50,015 nt of DNA from an uncultured Clostridium sp. (GTDB taxonomy: Bacteria > Bacillota > Clostridia > TANB77 > CAG-465), in the NCBI GenBank assembly GCA_900553785.1, contig USES01000006.1, positions 1 through 50,015 of the forward strand. The letters are read 5' to 3'. This document shows, one piece after another, positions 25,694 through 34,108 of the stretch. Within the stretch, counting starts at the first letter, position 1, and each line of letters opens with the position of its first letter. The translations under genes were made by a program, and so were the position numbers. The notes beneath the pieces were generated by a model. That model was given only the letters and a program-made list of their open reading frames with translations, ran no database searches and was not told the DNA's origin.

Positions 25694-27523
25694 ATGTGTG
25701 GATTTGTGGGTTATGTTGAAAAAGGTAAAAAAGATACAAAGATAGTTGAGGCGATGGCTGATACTATAAAACATAGAGGACCAGATGATGAAGGAATTTA
25801 TGAAGATGATGGAGTATCATTAGCTTTTAGGAGACTTAGTATAATAGATTTAAACAATGGTCACCAACCAATGTTTAATGAAGATAAATCAATGGTAATT
25901 TTATTTAATGGAGAAGTATACAATTTCCAAGAGTTAAGAAAAGATTTAGAAGAAAAGGGTCATGTATTTTGTAATAATTCAGATACTGAAACTATACTTC
26001 ACGGATATGAAGAGTATGGCGAAAATATAACAAAAAAACTAAGAGGAATGTTTGCCTTTGTTATATGGGATATAAAGAATCAAAAATTATTTGGAGCAAG
26101 AGATCCATTTGGTATTAAACCATTTTATTATTATAACTCAGATAATTTGTTTATATTTGGCTCTGAAATAAAGAGTTTTATACCGCATCCTAGATTTAAA
26201 AAAGAACTTAATGAAAAAGCACTTAAAACATATTTAACTTTTCAGTACTCTGCATTAGATGAAACTTTCTTTAAAGGTGTATACAGATTAAAGCCAGGCC
26301 ATCAATTTACATATGAATCAGGAGAACTTAAAATAAATGAATATTATGAAGCTAGATTTAGTGAGAAAAAACAAGATTTTGATGAAACTGTAAATAAAAT
26401 ACATGAAACTATTAAAAGTTCAATAGACTACCATAGAATAAGTGACGTTGAAGTAGGAGCATTTTTGTCTAGTGGAGTTGACTCAAGCTATGTAGTATCA
26501 TATGCTAAACCAGATAGAACATATACTGTTGGATTTAACTTTAATAATTTTGATGAAACGGTTTATGCCAAAGATTTATCTAATATGTTAGGTATCACAA
26601 ATACAAGTAAGTTGATTACAGCAGAAGAATTTTTTGAGTCACTTCCTTATGTACAGTATTATTCAGATGAGCCTCATGCAAATCTTTCAGCGGTACCATT
26701 GTATCATCTTGCACATCTTGCTGCAAAAGATGTAAAGGTAGTATTATCTGGCGAAGGAGCAGATGAATTGTTTGGAGGATACCAAACTTATCACAGAACA
26801 AACTTTTATAACGCATATGAAAGTTTACCTTTGTCTTTTAGAATTAAAATGAAAAAAATGGCTGAAAGATTGCCTAGCATTAAAGGTAAAAACTTTTTAA
26901 TAAATGAGGGAACACCAATAGAAGATAGTTATATTGGTCAAGCGTTTATATTTGATGACGATGGAGCAAATGACGTACTAAAGAATGAGTATAAGACAGA
27001 TATAAGTTATAAGGATATAACACGTCCAATATTTGAAAAAGTAAAAGACAAAAACGACTTAATTAAAATGCAGTATTTAGATATGAATTTGTGGCTACCA
27101 AACGACATACTTCTTAAAGCGGATAAAATGACTATGTCTGCATCATTAGAGTTACGTGTACCATTTTTGGATAAAGAAGTGTTTAGTTTAGCTTCGACAC
27201 TTCCACGTGAATATAAAATAAAAGGAAAAGACACAACAAAATATGCATTAAGAAAAGCAGCATCAAAAATTGTTCCACATGAATGGTCTGAAAGAACTAA
27301 AATTGGCTTTATGGTACCATTTAAGTATTGGCTAAAAGAAGAAAAATGGTACAATGTTGTAAAAGAGACTTTTGAAAGTGATTATGCAGCAAAGTTTTTT
27401 GATACAGAAAAAATTATGAAACTTTTAAATGATTATTACGAGGGAAAACAAATGTCACATAGAAAAGTATATACAATATACTCATTCTTAATTTGGTATA
27501 AAAAGTACTTTGTAGAAATGTAA
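25694..27523 (+). CDS. asnB: Asparagine synthase (glutamine-hydrolysing), second copy
   Basis: 609 residues. ATG 25694 gives MCGFVGY with the catalytic Cys2, and AAGGAG precedes it. The glutaminase domain carries KHRGPDDEGIY, LFNGEVYNF and ARDPFGIKPFYYY; the synthetase domain carries SSGVDSSYV near 258, SGEGADELFGGY near 350 and LELRVPFLDKEV. It is intact, with no in-frame CGG, and provides an internal reference for the break in asnB at 4229-6074: the spacing from ARDP to SEIK is the same. The two proteins are clearly divergent, so this is not a recent duplication. Confidence 0.96.
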   Translation: MCGFVGYVEKGKKDTKIVEAMADTIKHRGPDDEGIYEDDGVSLAFRRLSIIDLNNGHQPMFNEDKSMVILFNGEVYNFQELRKDLEEKGHVFCNNSDTETILHGYEEYGENITKKLRGMFAFVIWDIKNQKLFGARDPFGIKPFYYYNSDNLFIFGSEIKSFIPHPRFKKELNEKALKTYLTFQYSALDETFFKGVYRLKPGHQFTYESGELKINEYYEARFSEKKQDFDETVNKIHETIKSSIDYHRISDVEVGAFLSSGVDSSYVVSYAKPDRTYTVGFNFNNFDETVYAKDLSNMLGITNTSKLITAEEFFESLPYVQYYSDEPHANLSAVPLYHLAHLAAKDVKVVLSGEGADELFGGYQTYHRTNFYNAYESLPLSFRIKMKKMAERLPSIKGKNFLINEGTPIEDSYIGQAFIFDDDGANDVLKNEYKTDISYKDITRPIFEKVKDKNDLIKMQYLDMNLWLPNDILLKADKMTMSASLELRVPFLDKEVFSLASTLPREYKIKGKDTTKYALRKAASKIVPHEWSERTKIGFMVPFKYWLKEEKWYNVVKETFESDYAAKFFDTEKIMKLLNDYYEGKQMSHRKVYTIYSFLIWYKKYFVEM

Positions 27524-27538
27524 GAAATATATATAAAT

Positions 27539-27567
27539 AGCTCAAGACTAATACTTGGGCTATTTTT
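27539..27567 (+). terminator. Terminator after asnB2
   Basis: AGCTCAAG (27539-27546) pairs with CTTGGGCT (27554-27561, one G-T), followed by ATTTTTG. Confidence 0.75.
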
Positions 27568-27595
27568 GTATAAATATTTGAACCCATACAAAAAA

Positions 27596-27616
27596 ACTCA
27601 AGGTTAAACCTTGAGT
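27596..27616. repeat. Tight inverted repeat
   Basis: ACTCAAGG at 27596-27603 pairs with CCTTGAGT at 27609-27616, with A before and CGTTTT after. It could be a second terminator on either strand; no gene ends here on the - strand. The rest of 27617-27819 holds no gene. A TTGACA is present at 27774-27779 without a convincing -10. Confidence 0.5.
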
Positions 27617-27819
27617 CGTTTTGGTGCCACAAAGGTTTTAGTACAACAACTTTTAAGACAATAATTATAAGTAGTAATAAATTACTAACTGATATAAGTA
27701 TAACACGATAACTATTTTAATGAAAATCAATCTCAAAATATTTATTAAAAACTTGATATATGTTAAAATATATTTGACAGACAAATAGTAATTTGTGTAA
27801 GAGATTGGAGATGTATAAT

Positions 27820-28302
27820 ATGAACTCGCTTTTATTAGTAATAGATTTACAAAATGCTTTTATTAATAAAAACACTCAATATTTAATAAAGAAAATTGAA
27901 GATAAGATAAACCAAAATGAATATAATAAAGTAGTATTTACAAGATTTATTAATGCTAAAGATAGTATTTTTGTAAAAGACTTAAATTATTATGGTTGCA
28001 TAGATAATGATAGTAAAGAAATAGTTATAGATACAAAAGATAATTTAGTAATAGATAAAAATATTTATACGGCATTTAACAAAGAATTAGTAAATTACAT
28101 TAACGAGAATAATGTTACAAATATATATTTATGTGGAATTGATATAGAAGGTTGTGTATTAAAAACTGCATTTGATTTATTTGAAAATGAATTTCAATTT
28201 TATATTCTGAAGGACTTGTGTGCTTGTACTCATGGAGAAGAAAGAAAAAATAATGCCTTGCAAATTTTAGCAAGGAACATTGGCAAAAATAGGATTATAT
28301 AA
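27820..28302 (+). CDS. Isochorismatase-family cysteine hydrolase
   Basis: 160 residues from ATG 27820 (GGAG ten bases upstream; an in-frame ATG two codons earlier is less well placed). The family's catalytic triad can be seen: Asp in LLVIDLQNAF (near 9), Lys in VIDKNIYTAF (near 84), Cys in GIDIEGCVLKTAFD (near 114). Members include nicotinamidases and other amide hydrolases. The chain is short for a nicotinamidase and lacks an obvious metal site, so the substrate is unknown. Cytoplasmic; a single gene. Confidence 0.85.
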   Translation: MNSLLLVIDLQNAFINKNTQYLIKKIEDKINQNEYNKVVFTRFINAKDSIFVKDLNYYGCIDNDSKEIVIDTKDNLVIDKNIYTAFNKELVNYINENNVTNIYLCGIDIEGCVLKTAFDLFENEFQFYILKDLCACTHGEERKNNALQILARNIGKNRII

Positions 28303-28365
28303 TACTAACAAATTACAATTAATCGAGCAGATTATAAAAGGAATATGAATCTATAAAACTCATAT

Positions 28366-28512
28366 TCATTTTTCTTTTGAATCTAACATTTTGATATAAA
28401 CCATTTCTAATAACTGAACCATCATTTTAGTAGTTGATATACCATAAAACTTTGCCATTAATTTTATTCTATCATATAGTTCTATTGGCAGATAAAAATT
28501 AAATCTATGCAT
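28366..28512 (-). CDS. Ribbon-helix-helix DNA-binding protein (48 residues)
   Basis: ATG at 28512 is preceded by a near-perfect AAAGGAGG, and the frame closes at TGA 28368-28366. The chain begins MHRFNFYLPIELYDRIKLMA, a beta strand followed by a helix, then YGISTTKMMVQLLEMVY, the second helix. This is the Arc/CopG-type ribbon-helix-helix layout. Such proteins act as dimeric repressors, often of plasmid genes or toxin-antitoxin pairs. No toxin gene is visible beside it; the only neighbour on this strand is the decayed gene at 28784-29176. It lies in an accessory-looking stretch. Confidence 0.75.
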   Translation of the reverse strand: MHRFNFYLPIELYDRIKLMAKFYGISTTKMMVQLLEMVYIKMLDSKEK

Positions 28513-28539
28513 TATATTTGACCTCCTTTATTTATTTTA

Positions 28540-28774
28540 TTTAGGATAAAAATCACTAAAACTCTCGTGAAATATGAAACAGCAGGATAAGAAACTTGCA
28601 CATACCTAACTCCTTATAAAATAAGGAATTGGGTATGTGCAAGTCTTATTTCATACTTATGAAATTCATCCTACTTTGTAGGTTGATATAAAGGTTAATA
28701 CTTTTTTATTTCTTATATTTGGGGACTTTATTGTTTTAGATTTTCATCCTAAATGCTAATTTTTAGTGATTTTT
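28540..28774. repeat. Structured repeat region with a 24-bp hairpin
   Basis: No gene. At 28594-28617 and 28621-28644 a 24-base inverted repeat with a 3-base loop (AAA) has two imperfect pairs; flanking ATAAG/CTTAT can extend it. Around it, TTTAGGAT (28540-28547) pairs with ATCCTAAA (28746-28753), and a 14-base AAAAATCACTAAAA (28548-28561) pairs with TTTTAGTGATTTTT (28761-28774). The outer pairs are interleaved, not nested, so they are not simple terminal inverted repeats. It may be a miniature mobile element or a structured RNA. Confidence 0.5.
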
Positions 28775-28783
28775 GTAGGATGA

Positions 28784-29176
28784 TTATGTTTTTTGAGATT
28801 CTAATTCATTTTTGAATTTTTCTTTTAAGTCTTTAAAGATTTTACTATATGTTTCATTACTAATATTTGGAATATTACTTAAATCTAGTGTAATAACTCC
28901 TAATTTTAAATTTTGATTTTTAAATCTTTTATCTGGCTTTATAGAAATTAATCGTATTATTTTTTCTAGATTAATATTAGATGAATATTTTATATCTTTT
29001 AAATCATCATCTGTATCTATTTCATAGTAATTAAATTTATATTCGTTTAATGTACTACATAACTTATCAAAATAATTTTTAACTTCTTATTTACTTTTTA
29101 CTTCATGGTTCATATTAAGATAACAACCATATTCATCTTTAAATAATCTTAAGTTAATTTGGGGTAAGGGGTATTA
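28784..29176 (-). pseudogene. Decayed gene of unknown family
   Basis: On the - strand a frame is open from about 29176 to a TAA at 28786-28784 except for an in-frame TAA at 29099-29097. An ATG at 29113 starts only eight codons (MNHEVKSK) before that stop, and the frame then continues for about 100 codons of lysine- and asparagine-rich sequence (for example DKLCSTLNEYKFNYYEIDTD and LKLGVITLDLSNIPNIS). No clear ribosome-binding site or start for the longer frame. I do not recognise the family. The break is a nonsense codon, not a CGG frameshift. Confidence 0.5.
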
Positions 29177-29208
29177 TGTCCTTTTTTATTAGTTAACATT
29201 ATAATCAA

Positions 29209-29236
29209 CAAAAAAAACACGATTTTTATGAATCGT
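29209..29236 (-). terminator. Terminator of tRNA-Leu
   Basis: On the - strand ACGATT (29236-29231) and AATCGT (29224-29219) form a stem, followed by G and a run of eight T (29217-29210). Confidence 0.75.
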
Positions 29237-29318
29237 ATTTTCTTAAGTTAATGACATTGCTATTTCTAGTTAGCATTTATTACTCTCGGATGTATTTTGT
29301 CCGAGTTTCCTATCAATA

Positions 29319-29403
29319 TGGTGCGGGTAATAGGACTTGAACCTACACACCTGTTGGTACCAGATTCTAAGTCTGGCGCGTCTGCCAATTCCGCCATACC
29401 CGC
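29319..29403 (-). tRNA. tRNA-Leu (anticodon TAG)
   Basis: On the - strand: acceptor GCGGGTA/TACCCGC, anticodon stem CCAGA/TCTGG with loop CTTAGAA (anticodon TAG, reads CUA), a long class II variable arm, T loop GTTCAAGTC, discriminator A and encoded CCA (29321-29319). Confidence 0.97.
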
Positions 29404-29415
29404 AACAGTATTTAT

Positions 29416-29444
29416 ATATTAACATAGCAAAATACATTTGTCAA
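29416..29444 (-). promoter_or_regulatory. Promoter of tRNA-Leu
   Basis: On the - strand TTGACA (29444-29439), a 17-base spacer and TAATAT (29421-29416), 12 bases before the tRNA 5' end. Confidence 0.75.
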
Positions 29445-29680
29445 TAATTTAATTTAAAGTTTTTGAATTTTGTAAGGAAATTTTAATGCAAAATTTTATT
29501 TAACTCAAGTAAATAAATTAATAAGTTTTTATAGGTATTTCAATTATATTAGACATAAATTTTATGTAAAAATAGTGATTTTTTTAGGGTATTAGAGTAC
29601 ATAAATTAAAATTGCGTTGATACGTATAATTTTGAACAAATAATTATGTAAAATTTTTTAATAAATTTTATTAAAAAGTA
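29445..29680. other. AT-rich intergenic stretch
   Basis: About 235 bases between the divergent tRNA-Leu and mraZ promoters. Very AT-rich; I see no ORF, repeat or strong hairpin in it. Confidence 0.6.
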
Positions 29681-29708
29681 TTGCAATTGTTTTTCTATCT
29701 GATATAAT
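29681..29708 (+). promoter_or_regulatory. Promoter of the division/cell-wall cluster
   Basis: TTGCAA at 29681-29686, a 16-base spacer, TATAAT at 29703-29708. It reads into mraZ. Confidence 0.75.
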
Positions 29709-29718
29709 ATGGGTGTCA

Positions 29719-29742
29719 GTGGAGTAAAGTGGTACAAAGTGG
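29719..29742 (+). promoter_or_regulatory. MraZ operator: three GTGG boxes at 10-base spacing
   Basis: GTGG at 29719-29722, 29729-29732 and 29739-29742; the second and third are both AAAGTGG. MraZ is known to bind tandem repeats of this kind, spaced one helical turn apart, upstream of its own gene. They lie just after the predicted transcription start, fitting autoregulation. Confidence 0.75.
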
Positions 29743-29757
29743 AGGAGGTGTGAAACT

Positions 29758-30189
29758 ATGTTGCTAGGCGAGTTTAATCATACTTTAGATGAAAAATCTA
29801 GGCTTATTGTTCCTGCTAAATTTAGGGATGACTTGGGTAGCACGTTTATAGTAACAAAAGGTTTTGACACATGTCTTTCAGTTTTCTCTATTTCAGAATG
29901 GCAAAATTTTGAGATGAAATTAAAATCATTACCATTGTCTAATGAAAATGCAAGAAAATTTGTAAGATACTTTACAGCAGGTGCCACAGAGTGTCAGGTG
30001 GATAAACAAGGAAGAATACTTATTCCACAAAATTTAAAAGAGCATGCAGGTCTTAAAAAAGATGTTGTGTTCACAGGAGTTTCTACAAGAGCGGAAATAT
30101 GGGATAAAGAAAAATGGGAGAAATATACTAGTGAAGATAACATAGATCTAAACGAAATTGCTATTCATATGTCAGAATTTGGCATTTGA
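29758..30189 (+). CDS. mraZ: Transcriptional regulator MraZ
   Basis: 143 residues from ATG 29758 after GGAGGAGG. Contains two SpoVT/AbrB-like halves: LGEFNHTLDEKSRLIVPAKFRDDLG at the N-terminus and CQVDKQGRILIPQNLKEHAGL in the second half, the typical double motif. MraZ forms a ring and autoregulates the division/cell-wall operon through tandem repeats, which are present in its leader. A 160-base gap without features separates it from rsmH. Confidence 0.97.
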   Translation: MLLGEFNHTLDEKSRLIVPAKFRDDLGSTFIVTKGFDTCLSVFSISEWQNFEMKLKSLPLSNENARKFVRYFTAGATECQVDKQGRILIPQNLKEHAGLKKDVVFTGVSTRAEIWDKEKWEKYTSEDNIDLNEIAIHMSEFGI

Positions 30190-30371
30190 TATAGATGTAC
30201 AAAAGATTAAAACAAACAAAGGAAAAAATTAGTAATAAACAAAAGTATAAAATTTAAAGAAAATAATTACTTACTCATACGTATGATAAGATTTACATTA
30301 ATTACAAAAGATAAAACCTAATAAACAAAAGATAAAAATATTAAATATATATGAATGAGAGTGTGGCAAGC

Positions 30372-31307
30372 ATGACGGGGTTTAAACATATACCTGTATT
30401 AAAAAACGAAGTATTAGAATGTCTAGATATCAAAAATGATGGGGTCTATGTAGATGGAACCCTTGGTGGTGCTGGACATTCTTTCTGTATTATGGAAAGG
30501 CTGGCAAAAAATGGTACTCTTATTGGAATAGATAGAGACCAGGATGCTCTTTCCGCAGCAAAAGAAAAATTAAAAGACTATACAAATGTTATATACGTAA
30601 ACAATAATCACGAGAATATAAAGGAAATACTAGAAAAATTAAATATAGATAAAGTAGATGGAATTTTACTAGATTTAGGGGTTTCTTCTTATCAATTAGA
30701 TGAAGCAAGTCGCGGATTTAGTTATATGCATGATGCTCCTTTAGATATGAGAATGAACAGAGAAGACAAACTTACTGCACATTTTGTAGTAAATAAATAT
30801 TCAGAAGAAAGCCTTGCTAGGATTTTTTTTGAGTATGGGGAAGAAAAATACTCTAAACGTATTGCAAAAGCGATTATTTCAAGAAGAGCTGAAAAAGAAA
30901 TTAAAACCACATTCGAGTTGGTAGAATGCATAAAAGAGGCTATGCCAAAATCTGCTCTTTACGAAAAGCAACACCCTGCTAAAAGAGTATTTCAAGCAAT
31001 TCGTATAGAAGTAAATGGCGAACTAATAAATCTTGCAAAAGCTGTAAAAGATGCAGCGTACGCATTAAAACCTGGTGGAAGACTTTGCATAATTACATTC
31101 CACTCACTTGAAGATAGAATAGTAAAAAACACATTTGAGGAATTAGAAGGACGTTGTACTTGTCCAAAGGAATTGCCAAAGTGTGTATGTAATAAAGTAT
31201 CTTATGGAAAAATAATTACAAAAAAACCAATAGTTGCAACAGAAGAAGAGCTTGAAATTAACCCAAGATCTAGAAGTGCAAAGCTAAGGGTATTTGAAAG
31301 AGTTTAA
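30372..31307 (+). CDS. rsmH: 16S rRNA (cytosine-1402-N4)-methyltransferase
   Basis: 311 residues if started at ATG 30372 (GAGAG upstream, FKHIPVLKNEV near the start as in the family); an ATG at 30351 lacks a ribosome-binding site. S-adenosylmethionine-binding YVDGTLGGAGHS is near 27. LLDLGVSSYQLDEASRGFSY and APLDMRMN follow, and GGRLCIITFHSLEDRIVK marks the C-terminal half. Four cysteines (CTCPKELPKCVC) near the end are typical. It modifies m4C1402 in the ribosomal P site. Normal position after mraZ. Confidence 0.96.
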   Translation: MTGFKHIPVLKNEVLECLDIKNDGVYVDGTLGGAGHSFCIMERLAKNGTLIGIDRDQDALSAAKEKLKDYTNVIYVNNNHENIKEILEKLNIDKVDGILLDLGVSSYQLDEASRGFSYMHDAPLDMRMNREDKLTAHFVVNKYSEESLARIFFEYGEEKYSKRIAKAIISRRAEKEIKTTFELVECIKEAMPKSALYEKQHPAKRVFQAIRIEVNGELINLAKAVKDAAYALKPGGRLCIITFHSLEDRIVKNTFEELEGRCTCPKELPKCVCNKVSYGKIITKKPIVATEEELEINPRSRSAKLRVFERV

Positions 31308-31324
31308 AGAAAGGAGGATGTCTT

Positions 31325-31789
31325 GTGGCATTAAGAGCGTATGACTTTGAACCTGAAAGAAAGCAAAAAGAAAACAAAAAAGTAGAGTTTAAAGTTATTA
31401 AGAATAAAAATTTAAATAAAAATAAAGCAAAAAAAGCCAATAAGACATCGCTTGTTCTAACTACTCTTTTAATATTTGGAATGCTTATAGTAATAAATTA
31501 TAGGTACAATATAATAAGTGAAAAAAATCTTGAGGTTCAAAGATTACAAATTGCTGAAGCTGAGGCAAATACTTTACTTACAAATGCAGAAATTGAGTAT
31601 AGCAAAATGGTAGACATAGTTGAAGTTGAGGCTTATGCTAAGCAACAGCTAGGAATGCAAGAACCCGAAAAAAGTCAAATGGTTTACCTTGGAAGTGATT
31701 ATAAAGGGAAAAGCGTGGCAGACGATGCACAAGGTGGAATTTTAAATATAATAAATACAATAAAACAAAAGATAAGTGAAATATTTTAG
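31325..31789 (+). CDS. ftsL: Cell division protein FtsL
   Basis: 154 residues from GTG 31325 after AAGGAGG. A basic cytoplasmic tail is followed by a single transmembrane helix (TSLVLTTLLIFGMLIVI, about 42-58) and a coiled-coil ectodomain (NIISEKNLEVQRLQIAEAEA). FtsL forms a complex with DivIB/FtsQ and DivIC/FtsB and helps activate septal synthesis. Primary sequence is poorly conserved; identification rests on layout and position between rsmH and the septal transpeptidase. Confidence 0.8.
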   Translation: MALRAYDFEPERKQKENKKVEFKVIKNKNLNKNKAKKANKTSLVLTTLLIFGMLIVINYRYNIISEKNLEVQRLQIAEAEANTLLTNAEIEYSKMVDIVEVEAYAKQQLGMQEPEKSQMVYLGSDYKGKSVADDAQGGILNIINTIKQKISEIF

Positions 31790-31875
31790 TAATAACCATA
31801 AGTTTCATAAAGTACAATGTAATAGTAGTTTATTGAAATGCATTATGGTTATTTGTGTATAAAGGGGTGAAGAGT

Positions 31876-34050
31876 GTGGCATTTGCTAGCGTTAAGCATA
31901 AAAAAAGGGTAACAATTTTACTAATAGTGGCACTTTTAGGTTTTATTGCTGTTATAGGAAGACTTTTTTATGTACAGATAATCAAAGGAGATTATTACCA
32001 GGAATTAGCATATAGACAACAGACTAAAGATAGAAAAGTTGAAGCGAGTCGTGGTACCATATATGATTCGAAGGGTAACACCCTTGCTATTAGCGTATCG
32101 TCAAACACGTTAACAATAGCTCCAACAAATATCGCAGATGATAAGAAGAAAGAAATTGCAGAAAATATAGCAAAAATACTTGAATTAGATGAGGATAGTG
32201 TATTAGCAAAATTAAATAAAAAGGTTTCACTTGTTACAATTGCAAGTAATATAAAAAAAGAAAAAGCAGTAAAACTTTCTTCATACATAGCTGAAAATGA
32301 GTTAAAAGGAGTATATCTTGACGAATCTACAACACGTGCGTATCCATATGGAGCTTTGCTTTCCCATGTTTTAGGATTTACTGGCGTAGATAATCAAGGA
32401 TTATTTGGGCTTGAAGTAGCTTATGAAGATGAATTAGCTGGTATCCCTGGAAAAATTGTAGGAAGTATAGATGGTGGAGGAAACGAGACCCCATATGATG
32501 AGGAAGAATACGTTGCTCCTCAAAATGGTTATAATTTAAGTCTTACAATAGATGCAACAGTACAATCTATTGTAGAAAAAAACCTTGAAAAAGCAGTAAT
32601 AGAAAATATAGCGGATTTCGGAACATGTGTAATAATGAGACCATCAACAGGAGAAGTTTTGGCTATGGCATCTTACCCAGATTATGACCCAAATGATCCG
32701 TTTACTCCGCAGGATGTAGATATTTTATCTAAATGGGATGAAATGACAACTAAAGAAAAAAATACTTATTTGAATAATATGTGGCGTAACAAATGCATGC
32801 AAGATACGTATGAACCAGGCTCTATTTTTAAAGTAGTAACAGCATGTACTGCATTAGAAGAAGGTGTGTCAGACACAGATTCAAAAGTGTATAATTGCAG
32901 TAATTCAATGACTGTACTTGGTCAACGTATTAAATGTTGGAGATATCCAAGAAGTCATGGAAGTCAAAGCTTGCGTGATGGTATCGTAAACTCATGTAAC
33001 CCTGTACTTATGCAAGTTTCAAAAAAAATTGGAACAGAAAAGTATTGTGAATATTTACAGGCATTAAATCTTTATTCAACAACTGGTATAGATTTACCAG
33101 GAGAGGCATCAGCACAGGCGTATAAAAAATCTAATATGACAGAGCTTGATTTAGCTACAACATCTTTTGGTCAGAACATATCTACAACAACACTTCAAAA
33201 TGCAGTAATATATTCTGCAATAGCTAACGGCGGATATTTAATGCAACCATATGTTGTAAAAGAAGTAAAAACACAAGATGGAAATATAGTTAAAAGTACA
33301 GAACCTAAAGTTTTAAAACAAGTGTATTCAAAAGATACTACAACAAAAATGATGAGCATGTTATATGATACTGTAAATAACGGAACAAGTAAGGCTGCAC
33401 AAGCTACAGGATATGTAATAGCTGGAAAAACTGGTACAGCTGAAGAAGATAGAGTAAACAAAACATACATGGCTTCATTTGCTGGTATTGCACCATATAA
33501 CGACCCTGAAATAGTTATTATAATATCTATATATAATCCAACAAGTTCTCAAGGACATATGGGAGGAATTGTTGCAGCACCAGTTGGTGGTACAATAATA
33601 GAAGAAGTTTTAAGATATATGGATGTAGACCCAAACTATTCAATAAAAGAAAATGCTGAAGAGGAAATGATTGTTCCAAATTTAATTGGACTTACATACA
33701 AAAAAGCACAAGAAAAACTAGCTGAATTAAACTTTAAAATTGCAAGTGATAATACTATTGCAGAAGATAAAGTAATTCAAGACCAAGTACCAAAGTCTGG
33801 TGCAAGTTTAACAAAAGGTGCTACAGTAAGAGTTTATGATGATGCTACTGCTACCAAAGTTACTGCTAAAGTACCAGATGTAAGAGGATACAACGTATCG
33901 CGTGCAGTAAGTGCTGTAAGAAACTCAGGATTAAATATTAGAGTCGTAGGAAGCGGAAACGCTATAATTCAATATCCAAGTGCAGGAGAAGTCGTAACCA
34001 AAGGTTCGATTATAACTGTAAAATTTGTGGATACTACTGACTTGCATTGA
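31876..34050 (+). CDS. Class B penicillin-binding protein with two PASTA domains (SpoVD/PBP2B type)
   Basis: 724 residues from GTG 31876 (AGGGGTG upstream; an in-frame GTG at 31855 is possible). Transmembrane anchor at about 14-34, then the dimerisation domain (RGTIYDSKGNTLAIS). Transpeptidase motifs are complete: SIFK (Ser near 316), SCN near 373 and KTGTAEE near 518. Two PASTA domains follow (about 597-655 and 662-721). It cross-links peptidoglycan at the septum or in the spore cortex. In Clostridia this position commonly holds SpoVD; with a single visible copy, a septal role is equally possible. Confidence 0.92.
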   Translation: MAFASVKHKKRVTILLIVALLGFIAVIGRLFYVQIIKGDYYQELAYRQQTKDRKVEASRGTIYDSKGNTLAISVSSNTLTIAPTNIADDKKKEIAENIAKILELDEDSVLAKLNKKVSLVTIASNIKKEKAVKLSSYIAENELKGVYLDESTTRAYPYGALLSHVLGFTGVDNQGLFGLEVAYEDELAGIPGKIVGSIDGGGNETPYDEEEYVAPQNGYNLSLTIDATVQSIVEKNLEKAVIENIADFGTCVIMRPSTGEVLAMASYPDYDPNDPFTPQDVDILSKWDEMTTKEKNTYLNNMWRNKCMQDTYEPGSIFKVVTACTALEEGVSDTDSKVYNCSNSMTVLGQRIKCWRYPRSHGSQSLRDGIVNSCNPVLMQVSKKIGTEKYCEYLQALNLYSTTGIDLPGEASAQAYKKSNMTELDLATTSFGQNISTTTLQNAVIYSAIANGGYLMQPYVVKEVKTQDGNIVKSTEPKVLKQVYSKDTTTKMMSMLYDTVNNGTSKAAQATGYVIAGKTGTAEEDRVNKTYMASFAGIAPYNDPEIVIIISIYNPTSSQGHMGGIVAAPVGGTIIEEVLRYMDVDPNYSIKENAEEEMIVPNLIGLTYKKAQEKLAELNFKIASDNTIAEDKVIQDQVPKSGASLTKGATVRVYDDATATKVTAKVPDVRGYNVSRAVSAVRNSGLNIRVVGSGNAIIQYPSAGEVVTKGSIITVKFVDTTDLH

Positions 34051-34108
34051 TGTGATATAATTTTTGTAAATGCTTTGAAAATTCGAAGCAATAAATTGGG
34101 AGGAATAT

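Noticed and set aside
28540..28774. Insertion sequence with terminal inverted repeats
   Set aside because: The outer repeats are interleaved instead of nested and no transposase is present.
28784..29176. A fifth CGG frameshift in the decayed gene
   Set aside because: The interruption is an in-frame TAA, and no CGG lies at the break.
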